Assembly (NCBI GenBank): GCA_947088155.1
Contig: CAMUFL010000001.1
Coordinates: forward strand, 179,111 to 243,110
Direction: 5' to 3'
From: an uncultured Gardnerella sp.
GTDB taxonomy: Bacteria > Actinomycetota > Actinomycetes > Actinomycetales > Bifidobacteriaceae
Length of the DNA stretch: 64,000 bases
The translations under genes and the position numbers were made by a program. Positions within the stretch are counted from its first letter, which is position 1. Each line of letters starts with the position of its first letter. The notes below the pieces were generated by a model. It searched no databases. It was given only the letters and a program-made list of their open reading frames with translations, and was not told the DNA's origin. Shown piece after piece: positions 8,672-19,493 of the stretch.

Positions 8672-11467
8672 GTGGTAGATATCGTCGATAAAGCCTTGCG
8701 TATGGGTGAAGGCCGTCAATTGAAGCGCCTTGAGAACGTAGCCAAGGCTGTGAATGCGTTGGAAGATGAAATTTCCGCGCTTTCCGATGAAGAATTGAAG
8801 GGTCAAACTGCTAAATTCAAGCAGCGTTTAGACAATGGTGCAAAGCTTGATGATTTGATGCCTGAAGCCTTCGCTACTGTGCGAGAGGTTTCAAAGCGTA
8901 CGCTTGGCCAGCGTCATTTCGATGTGCAGCTTATGGGTGGTGCTGCATTGCATTGGGGCAATATTGCAGAAATGAAAACTGGTGAAGGTAAAACGTTGGT
9001 CGCTACTTTGCCAAGCTATCTGAATGCTTTGGAAGGCAAAGGCGTGCACGTTGTCACAGTCAACGATTACCTTGCTAGCTATCAAAGCGAACTTATGGGT
9101 CGTATTTATAGATTCCTTGGCATGAGCGTTGGCTGCATTATTACCGACCAGCAGCCACCTGAGCGTCGTAAGCAATACAATGCTGATATTACTTACGGTA
9201 CAAATAATGAGTTTGGCTTCGATTACTTGCGCGATAATATGGCGTGGGAAAAGAGCGAACTTGTGCAACGCGGTCATCACTATGCAATTGTCGATGAGGT
9301 CGATTCCATTCTTATCGATGAGGCTCGTACGCCACTTATTATTTCAGGTCCTGCTGAAGGTGATGTAACTCATTGGTATCGTGAATTTGCAAAGCTTGTT
9401 TTGAAGCTTACTCGCGATGTTGATTACGAGATTGACGAAAAGAAAAAAACCGCAGGTATTCTTGATCCTGGCATTGCAAAAATTGAGGATTACTTGGGCA
9501 TCGATAACCTTTATGAGCCAAGCAATACAGCTCTTATTGGTTATTTGAATAACGCTTTGAAAGCTAAGGAGCTTTTCCTTCTAGATCGTGACTATGTTGT
9601 CACCAACGGCGAAGTTTTGATTGTCGATGAGCATACTGGTCGTGTTCTTCCAGGTCGTCGTTATAGCGAGGGCTTGCATCAAGCAATTGAAGCTAAAGAA
9701 AATGTGGAAGTTAAGGCAGAAAATCAGACTTTTGCTACTATTACTTTGCAAAACTATTTCCGCATGTACGACAAGCTTGCTGGTATGACTGGTACTGCTG
9801 AGACTGAAGCTGCAGAGTTCATGGGAACTTACAAGCTTGGTGTTCTTCCAATTCCTTCCAATCGTCCAGTAATTCGTAAAGATAAGGACGATTTGATCTT
9901 CCGCACAAAGAAAGAAAAGCTTACTGCTATCGTGCGCGATGTTGCTGAACGCCATGCTAAAGGACAGCCTGTGTTGCTTGGTACAGCTTCTGTTGAATCT
10001 TCTGAGATTCTTTCTTCACTCCTTGACGTTGCTCGCATTCCTCACCAGGTTTTGAATGCTAAGCAGAATGCTAAGGAAGCTGCTGTTGTTGCTGTTGCTG
10101 GTCGTAAGGGTGCTGTAACTGTTGCTACTAACATGGCAGGTCGTGGTACTGATATTATGCTTGGTGGCAATGTTGAATTCTTGGCTGATGCAAAGTTGAA
10201 GGCTGATGGTTATTCTCCAGACGATACTCCTGAAGAATATGAGAAGCGTTGGCCAGGCGTTTTAGCTGAAGTTAAAGAGCAAGTTAAAGACGAGCATGAA
10301 GAAGTTAAGAAGCTTGGTGGCTTGTATGTTCTTGGCACTGAGCGTCACGAATCTCGTCGTATTGATAACCAGCTTCGAGGTCGATCTGGTCGTCAGGGCG
10401 ATCCTGGCGAATCTCGCTTCTACTTGAGCTTGGAAGATGATTTGATGCGCCTGTTCAACACTCAGCTTGTTGCTCGTGTTATGGCTAAGGGATTGCCAGA
10501 AGGCGAACCAATTGAGTCTAAGTACGTTTCTAACGGTGTGCGTACGGCACAGAAGACTGTTGAAGCTCGTAACTTTGAAATGCGTAAGAACGTTTTGAAG
10601 TATGACGATGTTATGAATAAGCAGCGTACTGTGATTTATGCAGAGCGTCAGATGGTTCTTAAGGGTGAAGATATTCACGAGGACATCTTGAAGTTCATCA
10701 GTGACACCGTAGAAAGCTATGTGCGTGGCGCAATGAACGGTTCTGATAAGCCAAAGAATTGGGATTTGGACGGCTTAAAAGATGCTCTTAACTCTGTAAT
10801 GCCTGTACTTCTTGATTGGGATCAGGTACGTGAAACTATTATCAATCTCAAGGGCGAAAAAGCTGTTTCTGCTTTGCGTGATTTGATCGTCGACAGTGTA
10901 GTAAAGGTTTACTCTCTCGTCGAAGATCGTCTCGGTGCTGATCCACTTCGTCAAATTGAACGTCGCGTTGTTCTTTCTGTTCTCGATCGCAAGTGGCGTG
11001 AACATCTTTATGAGATGGATTATTTGAAGGATGGTATTGGTCTGCGTGGTATGGGTCAGCGTGATCCGCTCGTTGAATATCAGCGTGAAGGCTACCAGAT
11101 GTACAATTCGATGATTGAGGCAATTAAGGAAGAAAGCATTCAGCTTCTATTCCACATTGATGTCAATCAGATTGCTTCTACTGAAGATATTTCTTCTGAC
11201 GATGAGCTTGATGAAGATGTTGCGCAAGCTTCGTCTGAGGTAGATGCTGAAGATCAAGCTGCTGGTATTGTTGGTCCTGCACCTTTGAGCCATGCTGAAG
11301 GCGATGTTCCATTAACCATGCGACCAAAGAATGAAGAATGGAAGACTCCATGGTCTGATGGACGTACATTCCCAGGAACAAATAAGAATGACGAATGCCC
11401 ATGTGGTTCTGGTCGTAAGTACAAGCTTTGCCATGGTCAAAACGAAGCTGAAAATGAAGCTGAGTGA
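8672..11467 (+). CDS. secA: Preprotein translocase ATPase SecA
   Basis: Motor ATPase that drives preproteins through SecYEG. Walker [15 protein letters not shown] lies near residue 105, DEAD-like [20 protein letters not shown] near 208, the preprotein-binding domain from about 225 to 370, helicase motif [14 protein letters not shown] near 490, and [12 protein letters not shown] near 570. The C-terminus ends with an acidic linker and the zinc/SecB-type motif [14 protein letters not shown]. The full length of 931 residues fits the housekeeping SecA1. The start is GTG 8672 with GGGA at 8661-8664. A terminator follows. Confidence 0.97.
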   Translation: MVDIVDKALRMGEGRQLKRLENVAKAVNALEDEISALSDEELKGQTAKFKQRLDNGAKLDDLMPEAFATVREVSKRTLGQRHFDVQLMGGAALHWGNIAEMKTGEGKTLVATLPSYLNALEGKGVHVVTVNDYLASYQSELMGRIYRFLGMSVGCIITDQQPPERRKQYNADITYGTNNEFGFDYLRDNMAWEKSELVQRGHHYAIVDEVDSILIDEARTPLIISGPAEGDVTHWYREFAKLVLKLTRDVDYEIDEKKKTAGILDPGIAKIEDYLGIDNLYEPSNTALIGYLNNALKAKELFLLDRDYVVTNGEVLIVDEHTGRVLPGRRYSEGLHQAIEAKENVEVKAENQTFATITLQNYFRMYDKLAGMTGTAETEAAEFMGTYKLGVLPIPSNRPVIRKDKDDLIFRTKKEKLTAIVRDVAERHAKGQPVLLGTASVESSEILSSLLDVARIPHQVLNAKQNAKEAAVVAVAGRKGAVTVATNMAGRGTDIMLGGNVEFLADAKLKADGYSPDDTPEEYEKRWPGVLAEVKEQVKDEHEEVKKLGGLYVLGTERHESRRIDNQLRGRSGRQGDPGESRFYLSLEDDLMRLFNTQLVARVMAKGLPEGEPIESKYVSNGVRTAQKTVEARNFEMRKNVLKYDDVMNKQRTVIYAERQMVLKGEDIHEDILKFISDTVESYVRGAMNGSDKPKNWDLDGLKDALNSVMPVLLDWDQVRETIINLKGEKAVSALRDLIVDSVVKVYSLVEDRLGADPLRQIERRVVLSVLDRKWREHLYEMDYLKDGIGLRGMGQRDPLVEYQREGYQMYNSMIEAIKEESIQLLFHIDVNQIASTEDISSDDELDEDVAQASSEVDAEDQAAGIVGPAPLSHAEGDVPLTMRPKNEEWKTPWSDGRTFPGTNKNDECPCGSGRKYKLCHGQNEAENEAE

Positions 11468-11500
11468 CTTGAAAGCTTACTAAAGTAAAATATAAATAAA

Positions 11501-11534
11501 AGGCGGTGTGATCAAAATCATGCCGCCTTTTATT
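11501..11534. terminator. Bidirectional terminator between secA and the convergent membrane-protein gene
   Basis: AGGCGG (11501-11506) and CCGCCT (11523-11528) form the stem with interior pairs GAT/ATC. A T-run follows on the plus strand, and A-rich DNA precedes it to serve the minus strand. Confidence 0.85.
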
Positions 11535-11553
11535 ATATTCGATTGATTATTAG

Positions 11554-12222
11554 CTATACTCGAGCACCATCTCCATAATCGCTGTAATCTTCTTTATACG
11601 GATCAGGTTTTTTGCGATTCATAAGTAATCCTGCTCCACTAAGTAGCATTAATAAGCCGCATATAATACCAACAATGTTCGCTATAGTAGGAATAAAAGC
11701 ACTTACAATAACACCGAAGATACCTATAACAAATAGAATCCACAAAACTACATTAACTAGAGATACGTTATAAAATTGTGGATTTGGAGGCACAAAATCA
11801 TCGCCATAGTCTTCCATAGTCTTATCTAAATCGAGCCAACTTGTGCGGGTATTATCACGAGGACCTTTAGCAGTTATAATCGTGTGAGAATCTTGCATTC
11901 TAGTAGGAATAATATAAGATTTATGGCTACTTAGATTTTTTAAGTTAAATTTATTTTTTATTACACTTTTTTGATTTTTAGAATTATTGTCGCTTGCTAT
12001 AGTGTTGCGCTCTTTCTTTTTTTCTTCTTTCTGAGCGTGCTTTTCAAAACTTTTTGCGCTACGTGAATTAGCAATATCGTTCATGTCATCAGAATGTTCT
12101 GCAACAAAAGATGACCATTCGTCATCAAAATCTCCGTTGTTTTGTTTTCGATTATTTTTTAACGATTCTGACGTTAACTCGTCATCACGGCGAGGGTCGT
12201 TGGTATTCTTAGAAGAAGTCAT
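11554..12222 (-). CDS. Small membrane protein of unknown function
   Basis: 222 residues, not assigned to a named family. The first 130 residues are hydrophilic, Asn/Asp/Lys-rich and probably disordered. Two transmembrane helices follow (about 150-172, LVNVVLWILFVIGIFGVIVS, and 177-200, ANIVGIICGLLMLLSGAGLL), then a short polar tail rich in Tyr, Asp and Gly. The layout suggests an N-terminal cytoplasmic tail with a membrane hairpin. It is divergent from the plsC-like gene and converges on secA. Confidence 0.7.
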   Translation of the reverse strand: MTSSKNTNDPRRDDELTSESLKNNRKQNNGDFDDEWSSFVAEHSDDMNDIANSRSAKSFEKHAQKEEKKKERNTIASDNNSKNQKSVIKNKFNLKNLSSHKSYIIPTRMQDSHTIITAKGPRDNTRTSWLDLDKTMEDYGDDFVPPNPQFYNVSLVNVVLWILFVIGIFGVIVSAFIPTIANIVGIICGLLMLLSGAGLLMNRKKPDPYKEDYSDYGDGARV

Positions 12223-12297
12223 GAACTATACTGTAGCAAGTCTTCCTGATTCTATGCTTAAAATGTTCGAAATTGGACTTGCAAGAAAGGATATGGT

Positions 12298-13005
12298 ATG
12301 TTGTACTGGTTCTTCGTGAAGGGACTTGGGGGTATTGCCCGCATGAGGATTCATCCATCAGCGCAAGGTGTTAAAAATGTTCCTAAAAAGGGTGGAGCTA
12401 TTATTGCTGCAAATCATCTTGCTGTTATTGATGACGCGCTTCTGCCATTGACTTGTCCTCGTATGATCCACTTTATGGGTAAAGCAGAATATTTTGAAGG
12501 CAAAGGTTTAAAGGGTCGTTTTAAGAAGTGGTGGTTTACTTCTGTGGGCGTTTTCCCTGTAGATCGTTCTGGAGGCGCAAAATCTCTTGGCGCTTTGAAT
12601 CATGCTCGTGAAATATTAGAAAAAGGTCAGCTTTTTGGCATTCATATTGAAGGCACAAGAAGCCCAGACGGTCGTTTATATCGTGGTCATACTGGTGCTG
12701 CACGTCTTGCTCTTGAAACAGGTTGCCCGATTATACCTGTTGCAATTATTGGAACTAGAGAATTACAAGTGCATGGTCAAGTTATTCCAGCAAAAGGCAA
12801 GACTAAGGCGATTTATGGCGAGCCTATTCAAGTAGAGCGTGTTCGTGACGAAAGTGAGATCACTCACGAGCGTTTACGCGAAATTACAGATAAAGTAACT
12901 AAGTCTATTCAGCAAATGAGTGGTCAAGAATACGTTGATGAATATGCTCAAACCGTAAAAGAACGTATGCGTCAAAAACGTGAAGAAAGTAACGAAAATA
13001 AGTAA
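12298..13005 (+). CDS. 1-acyl-sn-glycerol-3-phosphate acyltransferase, PlsC type
   Basis: Predicted membrane-associated acyltransferase of phospholipid synthesis, making phosphatidic acid. The catalytic HX4D motif is NHLAVIDD (His40, Asp45). The glycerol-phosphate binding motif EGTRSPDG follows near residue 123, then the GAARLALETGCPIIPVAI block. The length of 235 residues is typical. AAGAAAGGA at 12282-12290 is a good ribosome site for ATG 12298. A terminator follows the stop. Several PlsC paralogues exist in bifidobacteria, so the exact acyl acceptor is uncertain. Confidence 0.88.
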   Translation: MLYWFFVKGLGGIARMRIHPSAQGVKNVPKKGGAIIAANHLAVIDDALLPLTCPRMIHFMGKAEYFEGKGLKGRFKKWWFTSVGVFPVDRSGGAKSLGALNHAREILEKGQLFGIHIEGTRSPDGRLYRGHTGAARLALETGCPIIPVAIIGTRELQVHGQVIPAKGKTKAIYGEPIQVERVRDESEITHERLREITDKVTKSIQQMSGQEYVDEYAQTVKERMRQKREESNENK

Positions 13006-13077
13006 AATATAATGCTGATTCTCATGCTATTAGATTAACATTATTACATATTTAAATTTTATTTATGTTCAAATATG

Positions 13078-13114
13078 TAAGCGGCGAAAGTTATTGAGCT
13101 TCCGCCGCTTTTAT
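13078..13114. terminator. Bidirectional terminator between plsC-like gene and pknB
   Basis: AAGCGGCG and CGCCGCTT form an 8-bp stem with a T tract on the plus side, serving two convergent genes. Confidence 0.85.
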
Positions 13115-13130
13115 AATACTTAAGACACGC

Positions 13131-15521
13131 TTATATTACTGTAAGAGTAATAATAGAAGGATTTCCATTAGAATCCTTCAATGGCACTTCGCTTCCAGCT
13201 CCAGGGGATTGGAAGCGCACTACGTGCATTAAATCACCAAGTGGAGCAGAAACACGAACTTTAAGCCCTAGACTTTCAATAATCCTTCTAGCTTCATCAC
13301 TGCTCTTTCCGCAAACGTTTGGCAATGTAACAGTTTTTGGACCTTTTGAAACAACAACTTTAACGCTATCGCCCCAATGTAAGTCAGAACCAGCTTCAAC
13401 AGAAGCGCGGATAATCTTACCCTTTGCTACAGTATCGCTATTTTCTTCTTCGTACTTTACATCCAGCTTAGCGTCAGTCAAAGCTAAGTCAGCTTCATTC
13501 TTTGTTTTCCCAACTATATCTGGCATTTGTACAGGCTTAGGTCCCTTAGAAAGTAAAATACTTACTTCTTCGTTATGGTTCATGCGTGTGCCAGGTTTAG
13601 GGTTAATATCAATTAAGCTGCCAGCTGGTATATCTATAGAATACGTATCTCCTGACTTATCGTGAATAATGTTAGTAAAGCCTGCTTTACGCAATGTTTT
13701 CAAAGGATTTTTGCCATTGTAAGTCTTTGGATCTGTAATATCGTCCGGGATTGTAGCCTTACGAATTCCACGCGAAATTACAACATTAAGAGCACTATTA
13801 TTGTGCTTTTGAATATGGCTTCCGACAACATCAGGATTTGTTGAAACTACTTTTCCTTCTGGCACATCGTCACTATAATCTTTTGAAACTGTGTAAGGAA
13901 TTCCAGCAACTTTAAGCGTGTGCTCATATCGTTGCCAATTGACATCAGTTATTTTGCAAGATGCATAATTGTTGCATTGAAGGTCGTCAGGCTTAGGTAG
14001 CGTCCAATAACTGCCAGGACCTAAGAAATACCAAAAACCACCAATAGCAGCAATTGCTAATACTCCAGCTGTACTTAAACCTGCAATAATGAAAACACGC
14101 TTTTTAGAAGAGCGGTTAGACTTGTTTCCTAAGTCCTTTTCTGTATATGACAGGCCCAATGGTTTTGTTGCATTTAATTTGTTGTTAAAATTGCGAGAGC
14201 TAATAGCAATTGTTGGCATATTGCTATCGTCAAATTCTTCTAAAGGATTATCTTGCGAATTGTATGACACATCTTCTGCATTAGTAGCATGCCATTGCAT
14301 AGCTTGTGTTTTTTGAAGATTATTCGCATCGAAAGCACTGTTGGACTTCGCTAGTGAATTGTCTATTGCTACATTATTGACTTCAGGATTATGTAGATCA
14401 TTATTTGTGCGTGAATCGAGTTCACCTACAGAATTATCTCTAGGTATTGCAACAGTTTCGTCTGTAGCATTTTGCAATAAAGAGTTGGAATTAGCAGAAA
14501 AATTAGAGCCTGAAGTATTTATCGCTCGTGTAGCATCTGAGTCATTATTAGGATTCAATTTGTCCGAATAATTTGCTTCAGGGGGAACACGCAAATTATT
14601 AATAGGAGAAAAGTCTGTTTCTTCTGAAAACTCTTGTGGTTCTTCTGCTTTGTATTGCCAATCTTCAGGGTTTAATTGTGTAGAAAGTGCACGTAATTTT
14701 GCTAATGCTTCACTTGCATCTTTAGGTCGTTCGTTCATGTCGCGAGCAGTGAGGTTTGCTATAAATTGTGCAACTTTTTCGCTAATTCCAGGGCAAGCTG
14801 TAGCAATTGAAGGAGTGTTTTCATGCACATGCTTGAAAACAAGCGTAACAGGATTATCTGCAGTAAAAGGCACTCTTCCTGCAAGCATTTCCCAAGCCAT
14901 CATGCCCGCTGAATACAAATCACCTTGAGGAGTTGCAAGATTATGCTCAATAAGTTCAGGAGCAAGATAAGCTGCTGTGCCAAGAAGCAATCCTGTAGAA
15001 GATAATGTTGCTTGCGAAATTGCTCTAGCTAAACCGAAATCAGTAATCTGAACATGACCTCGATCGTTAATTAAAATATTTTCCGGCTTAATATCTCTAT
15101 GCACAACTCCAGCATTATGTGCAGAAGCGAGACCATCCAAAGTTTCTGCAAGTAAACGCAGCGTATCTCGCACACTGAATGTGCCTTGCATATTCATTTC
15201 ATAACGCAAATTAACGCCATGAACATATTCCATCACAAGATAATCAAGCCCATCATATTCGCCCGTATCATAAACTTGCACAATATGTGGATTGGCAATT
15301 GCTGCAGCAGAGGTTGCTTCTCTGCGGAATCTAGCAATAAATTGCTGGCGATGCACTCCTTGAGCAAGTTGAGTGTGCATGATTTTAATTGCTACAGGTC
15401 TATCAAGGCGTTCATCTTCTGCTTGATACACAGTAGCCATGCCACCCTGAGCTATTTTGCGCACAATGCGATAGCGATTTTCAATGCGCATACCTGGCTG
15501 CGCCTGCGTAGCTTCATCCAT
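13131..15521 (-). CDS. pknB: PASTA-domain Ser/Thr protein kinase
   Basis: Membrane kinase that senses cell-wall material and phosphorylates growth and division proteins. The kinase domain (about 17-280) has the glycine loop AQGGMATVY, Lys46, Glu68, HRDIKPEN (Asp143) and DFGLA (161-163), all intact. A disordered Asn/Ser-rich juxtamembrane segment runs about 290-460. One transmembrane helix (FIIAGLSTAGVLAIAAIGGF) precedes about four extracellular PASTA repeats, each ending in VxxSKGPK-like text. A GTG at 15527 is possible, but the AAGG at 15531-15534 is better spaced for ATG 15521. The usual neighbours (pbpA, rodA, pstP) are absent. Confidence 0.93.
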   Translation of the reverse strand: MDEATQAQPGMRIENRYRIVRKIAQGGMATVYQAEDERLDRPVAIKIMHTQLAQGVHRQQFIARFRREATSAAAIANPHIVQVYDTGEYDGLDYLVMEYVHGVNLRYEMNMQGTFSVRDTLRLLAETLDGLASAHNAGVVHRDIKPENILINDRGHVQITDFGLARAISQATLSSTGLLLGTAAYLAPELIEHNLATPQGDLYSAGMMAWEMLAGRVPFTADNPVTLVFKHVHENTPSIATACPGISEKVAQFIANLTARDMNERPKDASEALAKLRALSTQLNPEDWQYKAEEPQEFSEETDFSPINNLRVPPEANYSDKLNPNNDSDATRAINTSGSNFSANSNSLLQNATDETVAIPRDNSVGELDSRTNNDLHNPEVNNVAIDNSLAKSNSAFDANNLQKTQAMQWHATNAEDVSYNSQDNPLEEFDDSNMPTIAISSRNFNNKLNATKPLGLSYTEKDLGNKSNRSSKKRVFIIAGLSTAGVLAIAAIGGFWYFLGPGSYWTLPKPDDLQCNNYASCKITDVNWQRYEHTLKVAGIPYTVSKDYSDDVPEGKVVSTNPDVVGSHIQKHNNSALNVVISRGIRKATIPDDITDPKTYNGKNPLKTLRKAGFTNIIHDKSGDTYSIDIPAGSLIDINPKPGTRMNHNEEVSILLSKGPKPVQMPDIVGKTKNEADLALTDAKLDVKYEEENSDTVAKGKIIRASVEAGSDLHWGDSVKVVVSKGPKTVTLPNVCGKSSDEARRIIESLGLKVRVSAPLGDLMHVVRFQSPGAGSEVPLKDSNGNPSIITLTVI

Positions 15522-15618
15522 TGTCACAATCCTTATACGCGTAAAACCATTTTTGCTACTTACGAGTGTACAAGCAAGATAGTAAAGAAGGCTAATTTCG
15601 AGCGTTATTTACTAAATA

Positions 15619-16755
15619 TTATTGTACATTACGCCATGCTTCTGGTATAAATCGTTTGCTAATTTCATGCAAAATAGTTTTTCCACTATCGCTCAATGTA
15701 CTTGATTCGATTGCTTGTTGTGAATCATTCCATAGATTCTCAATTCGCTTTTTTGATTTTTCAATAGCACCAGAAGTATGGTAAATCTGTATTATTTTAT
15801 TTACATCATCTTCACTCCTAGTACTACTCGTATAAGCTTTTAATAGTATTTCTCTTTCGTTATCGTTTCCGTATTGCAAAGCATCTGCAAGAAGAACTGC
15901 ACGCTTACCTTCTCTAATATCACCGCCAATAGGCTTACCTGTAATCTTGCTATCTGAAACAATATCAAGCAAATCATCAGCAATCTGGAAAGCAACGCCT
16001 AACGAATTGCCAATAGAATTAGCAAGATTGTATGCTTCAGTTGGTTGCATATTTGCTGCAAGAAAGCCGAGAGTTAATGGAGCAACAGTAGTGTAACTGG
16101 CTGTTTTCCATCTAAAAACATTCAAAGATGATTCCGCAAGTTGTATTGGATTATCTAGTTGCATCATTTCTATAGACAAATCCAATACTTGACCAATACC
16201 AACATTTCTTTGCATAGACGCAAATGCTGCTAACAATTCCTCGCCATAAGTAAAATTCTTCGCACAATTTCTTGCAATATCGAAACTTTCTGTGGCAAGT
16301 AGATCTCCTAGCATTAAACCTAAGCCTGTGCCAATATGCTTATTATTGCAAGCTTTACTTAATGCACAATACGCACTAGGCTTTCCACGTCTCAAATAAG
16401 ATTCGTCAATAATATCATCATGAATTAATGCAGCTGTTTGAAATACTTCTAGAGCACAAGCTATGTCAAATACAGACTGTTCATGGATTTTTTGAATATT
16501 GGTTTCTTTTGATGCAGCGTAAAATGCTGAAATCGTAAGAAGAGCTCTAAGACGTTTTCCGCCTTCGCTTGAAACAATAGCTTGCTTTATTACTTGCTGT
16601 AGTGTTTGCGCACATGTGGATGAAAGATTATCTTCTAGTCCCGTATTAAATTGCTGAGAAATTAAAAAAGTAATTCTAGATTCAATATCGTTAAGACTGT
16701 AATTGTTGCCTATAAATGTGCTCATATTATGAAAGTTATCCACAGGGCTGAACAT
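15619..16755 (-). CDS. Polyprenyl diphosphate synthase
   Basis: Trans-prenyltransferase that extends allylic diphosphates with isopentenyl diphosphate, feeding isoprenoid lipid carriers. The first aspartate-rich motif is ALIHDDIIDES and the second is FQIADDLLDIVSD. GGKRLRALL is the substrate-binding block near residue 70. Chain length cannot be read with confidence. No strong ribosome site is visible at ATG 16755; an internal Met (residue 11, MSTFIGNNY) is a possible start. It lies 97 bases upstream of pknB on the same strand, and the two may be co-transcribed. Confidence 0.88.
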   Translation of the reverse strand: MFSPVDNFHNMSTFIGNNYSLNDIESRITFLISQQFNTGLEDNLSSTCAQTLQQVIKQAIVSSEGGKRLRALLTISAFYAASKETNIQKIHEQSVFDIACALEVFQTAALIHDDIIDESYLRRGKPSAYCALSKACNNKHIGTGLGLMLGDLLATESFDIARNCAKNFTYGEELLAAFASMQRNVGIGQVLDLSIEMMQLDNPIQLAESSLNVFRWKTASYTTVAPLTLGFLAANMQPTEAYNLANSIGNSLGVAFQIADDLLDIVSDSKITGKPIGGDIREGKRAVLLADALQYGNDNEREILLKAYTSSTRSEDDVNKIIQIYHTSGAIEKSKKRIENLWNDSQQAIESSTLSDSGKTILHEISKRFIPEAWRNVQ

Positions 16756-16920
16756 TACAAAACGCAGTTATTATTATGGTTTAATAAGCTTTTCACCGCG
16801 GAAATAGTTTTTTATTGAATGCTGACTTATGTCTTGAGAAACTTCAATATATCAAAAAATGCTATTACATAGTTTGATTATCAAAATAAAAAATCATGTA
16901 AAAAATGAGGGGGAGTATGC

Positions 16921-17787
16921 ATGGAAATTGTAGAGGATGATTTGAAAACAAAGATATCGCATAATTGTATGGATGACTTTGATATGCAAAGTCTTATGCA
17001 AATTTATGGTGAAAGCGCTAATTCTTTTAATGGTTGTTTAGATTTTGCAGGTTCAGAAGATTTTGAAAGTTTTGCTGGAAGAGAAATTTCAGATATTAAT
17101 GGGAATATATATCCTTCCAAAGAGTGCAGCTTTTTTATGACTTTTTCTAAGGAATATATTTACAACAACTGTAGTGATAGTGTGCAATGGATTAAAGGAT
17201 TAGAATATTGGGTTCCGGCAGTTTCGGAAGCTTTTATAGAAAATGTTGATCGAAATGGCAAGCAATACGCCATTAGAGATATTGCAAGCAGAGCGCTTAT
17301 GCGATGGTACAATATGTTTGCTTACGATGAAAAAATGTTTGGATATGATCTAGTAAACCTGCCAATAGCAATGTTGCATAATATTAATGTTCGTGACGCA
17401 ATGCTTATTTCTATTCTGGATGAAAATCAAGAATGGTATGACGAAAAAACTTTGTCGGAATTTGCTTGGTGTCCTCACACTTCTGAAGTATCTCGTAATT
17501 TGCGGCATTGTTTAGAAGCAAAATTCACTCAAACAAATAATAAGCCTGATATAAAGAGAGCTATTTTCGCGTGCAAAATTTTAAAATCTATGGCTATTAT
17601 TACTAAAAGCATTCCAAAATTATCTGTGCAAGTTTACGCTTTATTAGCTTATATCAGCTGGTGGTTTAGGCTAGGAGAAGTAAAGTATTATTGTGATTGT
17701 GCATTGCGCATTGATCCTGATTGTTCTATGGCAAAAATAGTGTGTGGAGCATTCGAAAATGGTCTTGAGCCAGCATGGATTGAATAA
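16921..17787 (+). CDS. DUF4192 family protein
   Basis: 288 residues resembling the actinobacterial DUF4192 family, whose function is unknown. The C-terminal part has the family's helical repeat text: ALLAYISWWFRLGEVKYYCD followed by ALRIDPDCSMAKIVCGAFENG, similar to a degenerate TPR. The middle contains the VNVRDAMLISIL-like segment NINVRDAMLISILD. There is no signal peptide or membrane helix. GAGGGGGA at 16907-16914 is a strong ribosome site for ATG 16921. It sits directly upstream of the primary sigma factor, an arrangement I recall from other bifidobacteria. Confidence 0.75.
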   Translation: MEIVEDDLKTKISHNCMDDFDMQSLMQIYGESANSFNGCLDFAGSEDFESFAGREISDINGNIYPSKECSFFMTFSKEYIYNNCSDSVQWIKGLEYWVPAVSEAFIENVDRNGKQYAIRDIASRALMRWYNMFAYDEKMFGYDLVNLPIAMLHNINVRDAMLISILDENQEWYDEKTLSEFAWCPHTSEVSRNLRHCLEAKFTQTNNKPDIKRAIFACKILKSMAIITKSIPKLSVQVYALLAYISWWFRLGEVKYYCDCALRIDPDCSMAKIVCGAFENGLEPAWIE

Positions 17788-17858
17788 TTCGCCACGCCGC
17801 AAAAAATTAGTTGGGGAATAATCGTCTTGCTTAAATGGTTTACTACTTAAGGTAAAAC

Positions 17859-17886
17859 TTGCCCTTGCATGAACTATGCCTATATG
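17859..17886 (+). promoter_or_regulatory. Possible promoter of the primary sigma gene
   Basis: TTGCCC (17859-17864) and TATATG (17881-17886) are 16 bases apart, just upstream of the ribosome site at 17906. Spacing and match are acceptable but not decisive. Confidence 0.35.
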
Positions 17887-17917
17887 CGTTACAAGGGGAT
17901 AATACAGGAGGAACAGT

Positions 17918-19387
17918 TTGACGAGTGAAGTTGGATCAACGGTCGACAGCGACGAAATGCAAGATGATACTAAGCCTGTAAAAACTCGCAAGGCTAGCGC
18001 TGCGCGTAAAACCAGTACTCGAACTTCGTCAGCTGATAGCAAGACACGCAGTTCTCGCTCAAAGAAAACTGAAGACAACAAGATTGATACTGAATCAGTA
18101 TCGTCTGATGCTAAACATGACGAAACTGAGGATAGCGTAGATATTGAATCTCAAGATCAATTATCTATTGACGATCCTTTAGATGACGATCCACATCTTG
18201 ATGTTGATGATGAACATTTGAATCTTGATGATTTAGACGATATCCAGCCAGAAGATATATCTGATGTTGACGATTTAAGCGATATTGACGTTGCAGATGA
18301 TCTTGATGATGAAGAGTCTGAAGATCTTGATGAAATTGATGATCACGACGAAATTAAGCATGATGCTCCGCAAGTGCCACAAGCAAAAGGCGCATTTGTT
18401 GTACGAGACGATGACGATGATGATAATCTAACTCCGTCTGGTAATCCTAAGCGTCGTGTAATTGCTACAGGCGCTACTGCAGATCCTGTTAAGGATTATT
18501 TAAAGCAGATAGGTCGCGTGAGCTTGCTTAACGCTGAGCAAGAAGTTGATTTGTCAGAGCGTATTGAAGCTGGATTGTATGCTCAGCATTTGCTTGATAC
18601 TCAAATTGATCAAATGGAGTTTAAGCGTAAGCGTGAGCTTAAGTGGGCTGCAGCAGATGGTAAGAAAGCTAAAGATCATCTTCTTGAAGCAAACTTGCGT
18701 CTTGTTGTTTCTCTTGCTAAGCGTTATACGGGTAGAGGCATGCTTTTCCTTGATTTGATTCAGGAAGGTAACCTTGGTTTGATTCGTGCAGTTGAAAAGT
18801 TTGACTGGAAGAAGGGCTTTAAGTTCTCAACTTACGCAACTTGGTGGATTCGCCAGGCTATTACTCGTGCTATGGCAGATCAGGCTCGTACTATTCGAGT
18901 TCCAGTGCATATGGTTGAAGTTATTAATAAGCTTTCTAGGGTTCAGCGTCAAATGCTTCAAGATTTAGGTCGTGAACCTACACCAGATGAGCTTGCTCGC
19001 GAACTAGATATGCCAGTAGAAAAGGTTCAGGAAGTACAAAAGTACGGTCGTGAACCGATTTCTTTGCACACTCCTTTGGGTGAGGATGGCGATTCTGAGT
19101 TTGGCGATTTGATTGAAGATACTGACGCAATCGCACCGTCTGATGCTGTTGCATTCTCGCTTCTTCAAGAACAGTTTAGGCAAGTTTTGGAAACTTTGGC
19201 CCCTAGAGAGGCTGGAGTTATTAAGATGCGCTATGGCTTGGAAGATGGTCAACCAAAGACTTTAGACGATATTGGTCGCGTTTATGGTGTTACTCGTGAA
19301 CGTATTCGTCAAATTGAGTCTAAAACAATGTCTAAGCTGCGTCATCCTTCTAGATCGCAAACTTTGCGTGACTTCTTAGATCAGTGA
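17918..19387 (+). CDS. rpoD: Primary RNA polymerase sigma factor (RpoD/HrdB type)
   Basis: Housekeeping sigma factor. Residues about 1-165 are a long basic then highly acidic disordered region in place of a classic region 1.1. Region 1.2 starts at [21 protein letters not shown]. Region 2 has [37 protein letters not shown] and [16 protein letters not shown]. Region 3 follows with [14 protein letters not shown], and region 4 has [19 protein letters not shown]. The length of 489 residues is normal for actinobacterial HrdB. The start is TTG 17918, supported by a perfect AGGAGGA at 17906-17912. Confidence 0.95.
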   Translation: MTSEVGSTVDSDEMQDDTKPVKTRKASAARKTSTRTSSADSKTRSSRSKKTEDNKIDTESVSSDAKHDETEDSVDIESQDQLSIDDPLDDDPHLDVDDEHLNLDDLDDIQPEDISDVDDLSDIDVADDLDDEESEDLDEIDDHDEIKHDAPQVPQAKGAFVVRDDDDDDNLTPSGNPKRRVIATGATADPVKDYLKQIGRVSLLNAEQEVDLSERIEAGLYAQHLLDTQIDQMEFKRKRELKWAAADGKKAKDHLLEANLRLVVSLAKRYTGRGMLFLDLIQEGNLGLIRAVEKFDWKKGFKFSTYATWWIRQAITRAMADQARTIRVPVHMVEVINKLSRVQRQMLQDLGREPTPDELARELDMPVEKVQEVQKYGREPISLHTPLGEDGDSEFGDLIEDTDAIAPSDAVAFSLLQEQFRQVLETLAPREAGVIKMRYGLEDGQPKTLDDIGRVYGVTRERIRQIESKTMSKLRHPSRSQTLRDFLDQ

Positions 19388-19407
19388 TTGTGTGAAGTTA
19401 TATTACA

Positions 19408-19450
19408 AAGTGTCGTATTGTTGCTTTTGCGATAGTACGACACTTATTGC
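19408..19450 (+). terminator. Terminator after rpoD
   Basis: AAGTGTCGTA (19408-19417) pairs perfectly with TACGACACTT (19436-19445). The following tract is only partly T-rich. Confidence 0.7.
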
Positions 19451-19493
19451 TTAAAATAATCGGTTGTACGTTTAATAAGTGCAAGGGGTAGAA